From a virus: 43,011 bases of DNA. The notes under the pieces are model-generated. The model ran no database searches. It was not told the origin of the DNA and saw nothing but the letters and a program-made list of their open reading frames with translations. A program made the translations under genes and the position numbers. Positions 40,505 to 43,011 of the stretch are shown piece after piece. Every line of letters begins with the position of its first letter. The stretch's first letter is position 1. The DNA lies in the IMG/VR virus record IMGVR_UViG_3300011126_000139, positions 1-43,011 of that record. One strand, 5' to 3'.

Positions 40505-42547
40505 CTATACCTTTCTTATCGAATCCACAAGTTTATGTGCTTCAGAAATATAATAATCATGATTGATGTTTGACCCGTTAACGTACCTGATATCATTGCA
40601 CGGTTCGACTTTCCAACCAACCACTTCACCCATGCGACGGGTCACATATCTGCCTTGGTTCTTTTGATGAATATCAGGGGACCAAGCGTCACCGTTCGCT
40701 TGATGCCATGCAAAATACTGTGCATCGCTGACACCTTTTCCTTTCTTCAACCAACCCACGGTGTGCGGCTTAGTCGGTGGCGATATCTTGAACAACGAAC
40801 CGCCCCTGTGTGAAACATAATATCGTGTCACCCGCTGCTGTGTGTGTTCAACACCGTTGTCATCGACCAAGACCAATTGCGATGAACGCGGTGTTTTGGT
40901 ACGACACATGAAGTCCATGATGTCACGGTCAGGTGATCGAATGAATTCTTCGATGCTGACGCCATGCACAAGGGCTGCTTCAGCGGCTTTGGGCACGACC
41001 AAGGCTGACATGTTCTGATGCCATCCCAAGGGGGCGCGATCTTGCGGCTGCTTGCTTTCATAAGCACCTTTGGTCTTGGTCTTTCCGTCTTCATAAACAC
41101 CGATGTAGTTATTGACATCACGGATATACATCGCTTGATAATTGACATCTTCAAGTTCAAGACCTGTGATTGTTTCCCAATGACGTGCACAGATATCAAC
41201 GGCACTAACAGCGCCACGGGGGACTTTCACAGTCAGACCATCGGTGTTGATTTGGATCAATGACAAGCCGGGAATATCAAGCAACGATTCAGCCAACATG
41301 CAAAGCAGAAGCTGACCGTTCATCGTGATCGCCATCGTATATTTAGGATCGAAGAACGGTGAATAAGGATTGTTCGAATCACCGTAAACACCGTTCAAGG
41401 CAAGCTTCAACATTCCGTTTTCAACTGTCTTCTTCGCATAGGTCTTGCGCTGTTCATAAACATCTTTGTAAATGGTGCAGAACGTTTCACCCAAGTGTTC
41501 GGGGAACAGACGATTTACAATAGCGATGTTGGGATAATATGACGCAACGTCAAGATCGATGATTGCATAATCATCATCGGCAACCACAGCGGCACCCGTT
41601 AACGATCCATGAATTCCACCCGTACCGAAATCATATTTGAAACCATTGACGACACAGTGAACACCTTTGAAAACGCCCTTGGTGTTGACGCCTTTGGTGT
41701 CGGTGTCTTTCAAATCCTTTGATGTCAGCGTCTGCGTCTTCATCCATTCAAGGATACGATTGAATTCGTAATTTCTGAACTGCACATATGGAAAAATCAC
41801 ATCAGCAAGCGGCACGCCATTTGCGCGGCTGGTTTGACGCGGTTGACGCTTGTTGTTTTGATCATAATAAAAGCACGTACCCGGCGCGTTCTCATCAAGA
41901 CGCATGATGAAATAATCTTTGCCGATTTTGGTGTCGTTGTGGTTGGTGAAGTCCTTGCCGTATTTCGCTGATAACTGATCACGGAAATCGATCATCGGCT
42001 TGGTGTGGTGGAAGAACTTCACGGTTTCATCGACATCGTGCATGTTGTAGTGACCAAGCACGGGCATTTCATCAACAGTCAATATATGACCCGGTTCAAA
42101 TGGAAGGTCACTGACGTTTATTGAACGCATGTTGAATTCAAGAACCTTCAACGATGTTGATTTCGCTACATTATCAAAATGATGAATTTTAAAAAGATCG
42201 ATTTGCCTGATCCACGGTTTCCAAATGACATGACCGAAGCGATCATTCGAAGCAAATATTGATTGATTTTTTTCATAGATATAAGCGTTTAGTGCTTGGG
42301 CATTTAGGTTTGACCAAGCCGGTGCACACTGTATCATGTGATGGATCATCGGATAATCGTAATGAAGATTATTGAAGCCCACCATCGATGCACTTGAACC
42401 ACCCAAGGCATGAAGGAAAGTCATCAGCCCGTGAAAGTCGTTGCGACGTTCCGAAACTTCATAATACCAACGATCATCATTTTCAACATGCTTAGATGAA
42501 AAAGTGAAAATGTTGGGATAACATTCGATGTCGTAACCATAATTCAC
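40505..42547 (-). CDS. Family B DNA polymerase
   Basis: 680 aa from GTG 42547 (MNYGYDIECYPNIFTFSS) with AAGGA nine bases upstream. Exonuclease: DIE at 6-8, the Asn-x-x-His-x-Asp region to Asp64, and YNMHD (167-171). Polymerase: motif A DLDVASYYPN at 331-340, motif B KLALNGVYGD at 381-390, motif C NTDG with Asp436. In motif C the first Asp of DTD is Asn434, but the catalytic second Asp is kept. It also has GTGGIHG (309-314). It replicates the phage genome with proofreading. Confidence 0.93.
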   Translation of the reverse strand: MNYGYDIECYPNIFTFSSKHVENDDRWYYEVSERRNDFHGLMTFLHALGGSSASMVGFNNLHYDYPMIHHMIQCAPAWSNLNAQALNAYIYEKNQSIFASNDRFGHVIWKPWIRQIDLFKIHHFDNVAKSTSLKVLEFNMRSINVSDLPFEPGHILTVDEMPVLGHYNMHDVDETVKFFHHTKPMIDFRDQLSAKYGKDFTNHNDTKIGKDYFIMRLDENAPGTCFYYDQNNKRQPRQTSRANGVPLADVIFPYVQFRNYEFNRILEWMKTQTLTSKDLKDTDTKGVNTKGVFKGVHCVVNGFKYDFGTGGIHGSLTGAAVVADDDYAIIDLDVASYYPNIAIVNRLFPEHLGETFCTIYKDVYEQRKTYAKKTVENGMLKLALNGVYGDSNNPYSPFFDPKYTMAITMNGQLLLCMLAESLLDIPGLSLIQINTDGLTVKVPRGAVSAVDICARHWETITGLELEDVNYQAMYIRDVNNYIGVYEDGKTKTKGAYESKQPQDRAPLGWHQNMSALVVPKAAEAALVHGVSIEEFIRSPDRDIMDFMCRTKTPRSSQLVLVDDNGVEHTQQRVTRYYVSHRGGSLFKISPPTKPHTVGWLKKGKGVSDAQYFAWHQANGDAWSPDIHQKNQGRYVTRRMGEVVGWKVEPCNDIRYVNGSNINHDYYISEAHKLVDSIRKV

Positions 42548-42570
42548 GGGCTGATGTCCTTGGTCAAGCG

Positions 42571-42822
42571 TTATTCGCCGGGTATCGGTGCTTCTTCACC
42601 GAAGCCGGGACTTTTGGAGTTATCCAAAACAACGGCTTTTTTGTTGGTGAATTCAACCCGCTGTTCGTCAACCCAAGATGAACGATTTACTTCACCGCCC
42701 TTCTTTGTTTTTGGTGTCAAAAGAACTTGGTTACACCCGGTGATGTATTCTGCATATGCAGTGATCACACCTTTGAACCCGGTGATTGTGTCTGTACCTG
42801 TTTTACCCATATTTTCGTACAT
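42571..42822 (-). CDS. Small conserved phage protein (83 aa)
   Basis: ATG 42822 (MYENMGKTGTDTITGFKGVI) with AGAGGA about ten bases upstream; an earlier in-frame ATG lies in the hairpin region. The pattern DTITGFKGVITAYAEYITGC then QVLLTPKTKKGGEV occurs in small phage proteins of unknown function. It is just upstream of the polymerase. Confidence 0.65.
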   Translation of the reverse strand: MYENMGKTGTDTITGFKGVITAYAEYITGCNQVLLTPKTKKGGEVNRSSWVDEQRVEFTNKKAVVLDNSKSPGFGEEAPIPGE

Positions 42823-42841
42823 AGTTTTAATTTTCCTCTGT

Positions 42842-42873
42842 TGACCGGTACACCTGCTGAAATGCACCGGTCA
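42842..42873. terminator. Hairpin between the DUF2815 gene and the 83-aa gene
   Basis: TGACCGGTACA (42842..42852) and TGCACCGGTCA (42863..42873) form an 11-bp stem with a 10-base loop and one imperfect pair (G-U when read leftward). On the plus strand it is followed by TTTTC, but the genes here are on the minus strand, where no U-tract follows. It may attenuate transcription of the polymerase part of the operon. Confidence 0.45.
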
Positions 42874-42923
42874 TTTTCAATACGGAATGCAGTCCTGCAA
42901 TTCCTGACTAAAGTTGCAGACAG

Positions 42924-43011
42924 TTACCCGGCACCATTCGCATTGGGACCGGCTGCGTAGTTTGGGTCATAGTTGGCTGCCGGTGTTTGCGGCTGACCCT
43001 GCATCGGTGGC
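42924..43011 (-). CDS. DUF2815-like protein, C-terminal part (same gene as 1..723)
   Basis: Read leftward from the right edge this encodes PPMQGQPQTPAANYDPNYAA, then GPNANGAG and a TAA stop at 42924..42926. The PPMQGQP unit is the one that ends the fragment at 1..723, so both pieces belong to one gene crossing the contig junction. Joining base 1 directly to base 43011 would shift the frame by one. A small number of bases (8 plus a multiple of 18 would fit a perfect repeat) has probably been lost in the collapsed repeat. The Pro/Gln/Asn/Tyr-rich tail is typical of flexible protein-interaction tails of ssDNA-binding proteins (inference). Confidence 0.7.
   Translation of the reverse strand, partial: PPMQGQPQTPAANYDPNYAAGPNANGAG

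Noticed and set aside
1-43011. CRISPR array, tRNA, integrase, transposase or insertion sequence
   Set aside because: The three tandem repeats (1..81, 2289..2369, 21468..21632) are coding and have no spacers; no cloverleaf or recombinase motif was seen by eye.

Overview
The window looks like an essentially complete genome of a strictly lytic, contractile-tailed (myovirus) bacteriophage. One minus-strand gene runs off the left edge (1..723) and its C-terminus reappears at the right edge (42924..43011), in the middle of the same 18-bp Met-Gln-Gly-Gln-Pro-Pro repeat. The molecule is therefore probably circular or circularly permuted, and the contig was broken in that repeat. The head and tail proteins resemble the Mu-type myovirus set: DUF1073 portal, Mu F-like protein, DUF2213 protease/scaffold, sheath, tube, DNA_circ protein, gp44/45/46/47-like baseplate and DUF2313. 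I see no integrase, transposase, lysogeny repressor, RNA polymerase, tRNA, CRISPR array or insertion sequence. The host cannot be named from the sequence. Lipobox, signal peptide and sigma70-like promoters suggest a Gram-negative, probably proteobacterial, host (inference).

Layout. (a) 39505..43011 joined to 1..2475, minus strand: a replication/recombination operon with a 215-aa protein, DUF2800 nuclease-like protein, DUF2815 ssDNA-binding-like protein, an 83-aa protein, family B DNA polymerase, a 122-aa protein, an exported staphylococcal-nuclease-like enzyme and a 69-aa protein. (b) 2476..2574: a compact divergent promoter in which both -35 boxes lie in the arms of a perfect inverted repeat. 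(c) 2575..7851, plus strand: DNA methyltransferase, DEAH helicase, VRR-NUC nuclease, a TetR-like HTH protein and a primase-helicase. (d) 7848..13313, minus strand: 17 small genes, nearly all overlapping stop-to-start, mostly of unknown function. (e) 13314..13978: an AT-rich divergent control region with palindromes, inverted GTCATC elements (possible origin or operators), two promoters, a 30-aa membrane peptide and a hairpin that would mask the terminase start. (f) 13979..39518, plus strand: packaging (TerS, TerL), portal and head, connectors, contractile tail, baseplate, fibres and lysis genes.

How it fits together. Helicase, primase-helicase, polymerase B, the ssDNA-binding and RecB-like proteins and VRR-NUC form a self-contained replication/recombination set, split over two divergent operons driven from 2501..2547. 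The small leftward genes are probably early functions (inference). The rightward block is the late morphogenesis operon.

Highlights: a -1 programmed frameshift (T TTT TTC at 27882..27888) in the tail-assembly chaperone whose extension stops exactly at the tape-measure start codon; an in-frame internal start giving a free scaffold; beta-domain insertions in baseplate J and in the gp37-like protein; a fully overlapping chain of small genes; and several unusual regulatory palindromes.
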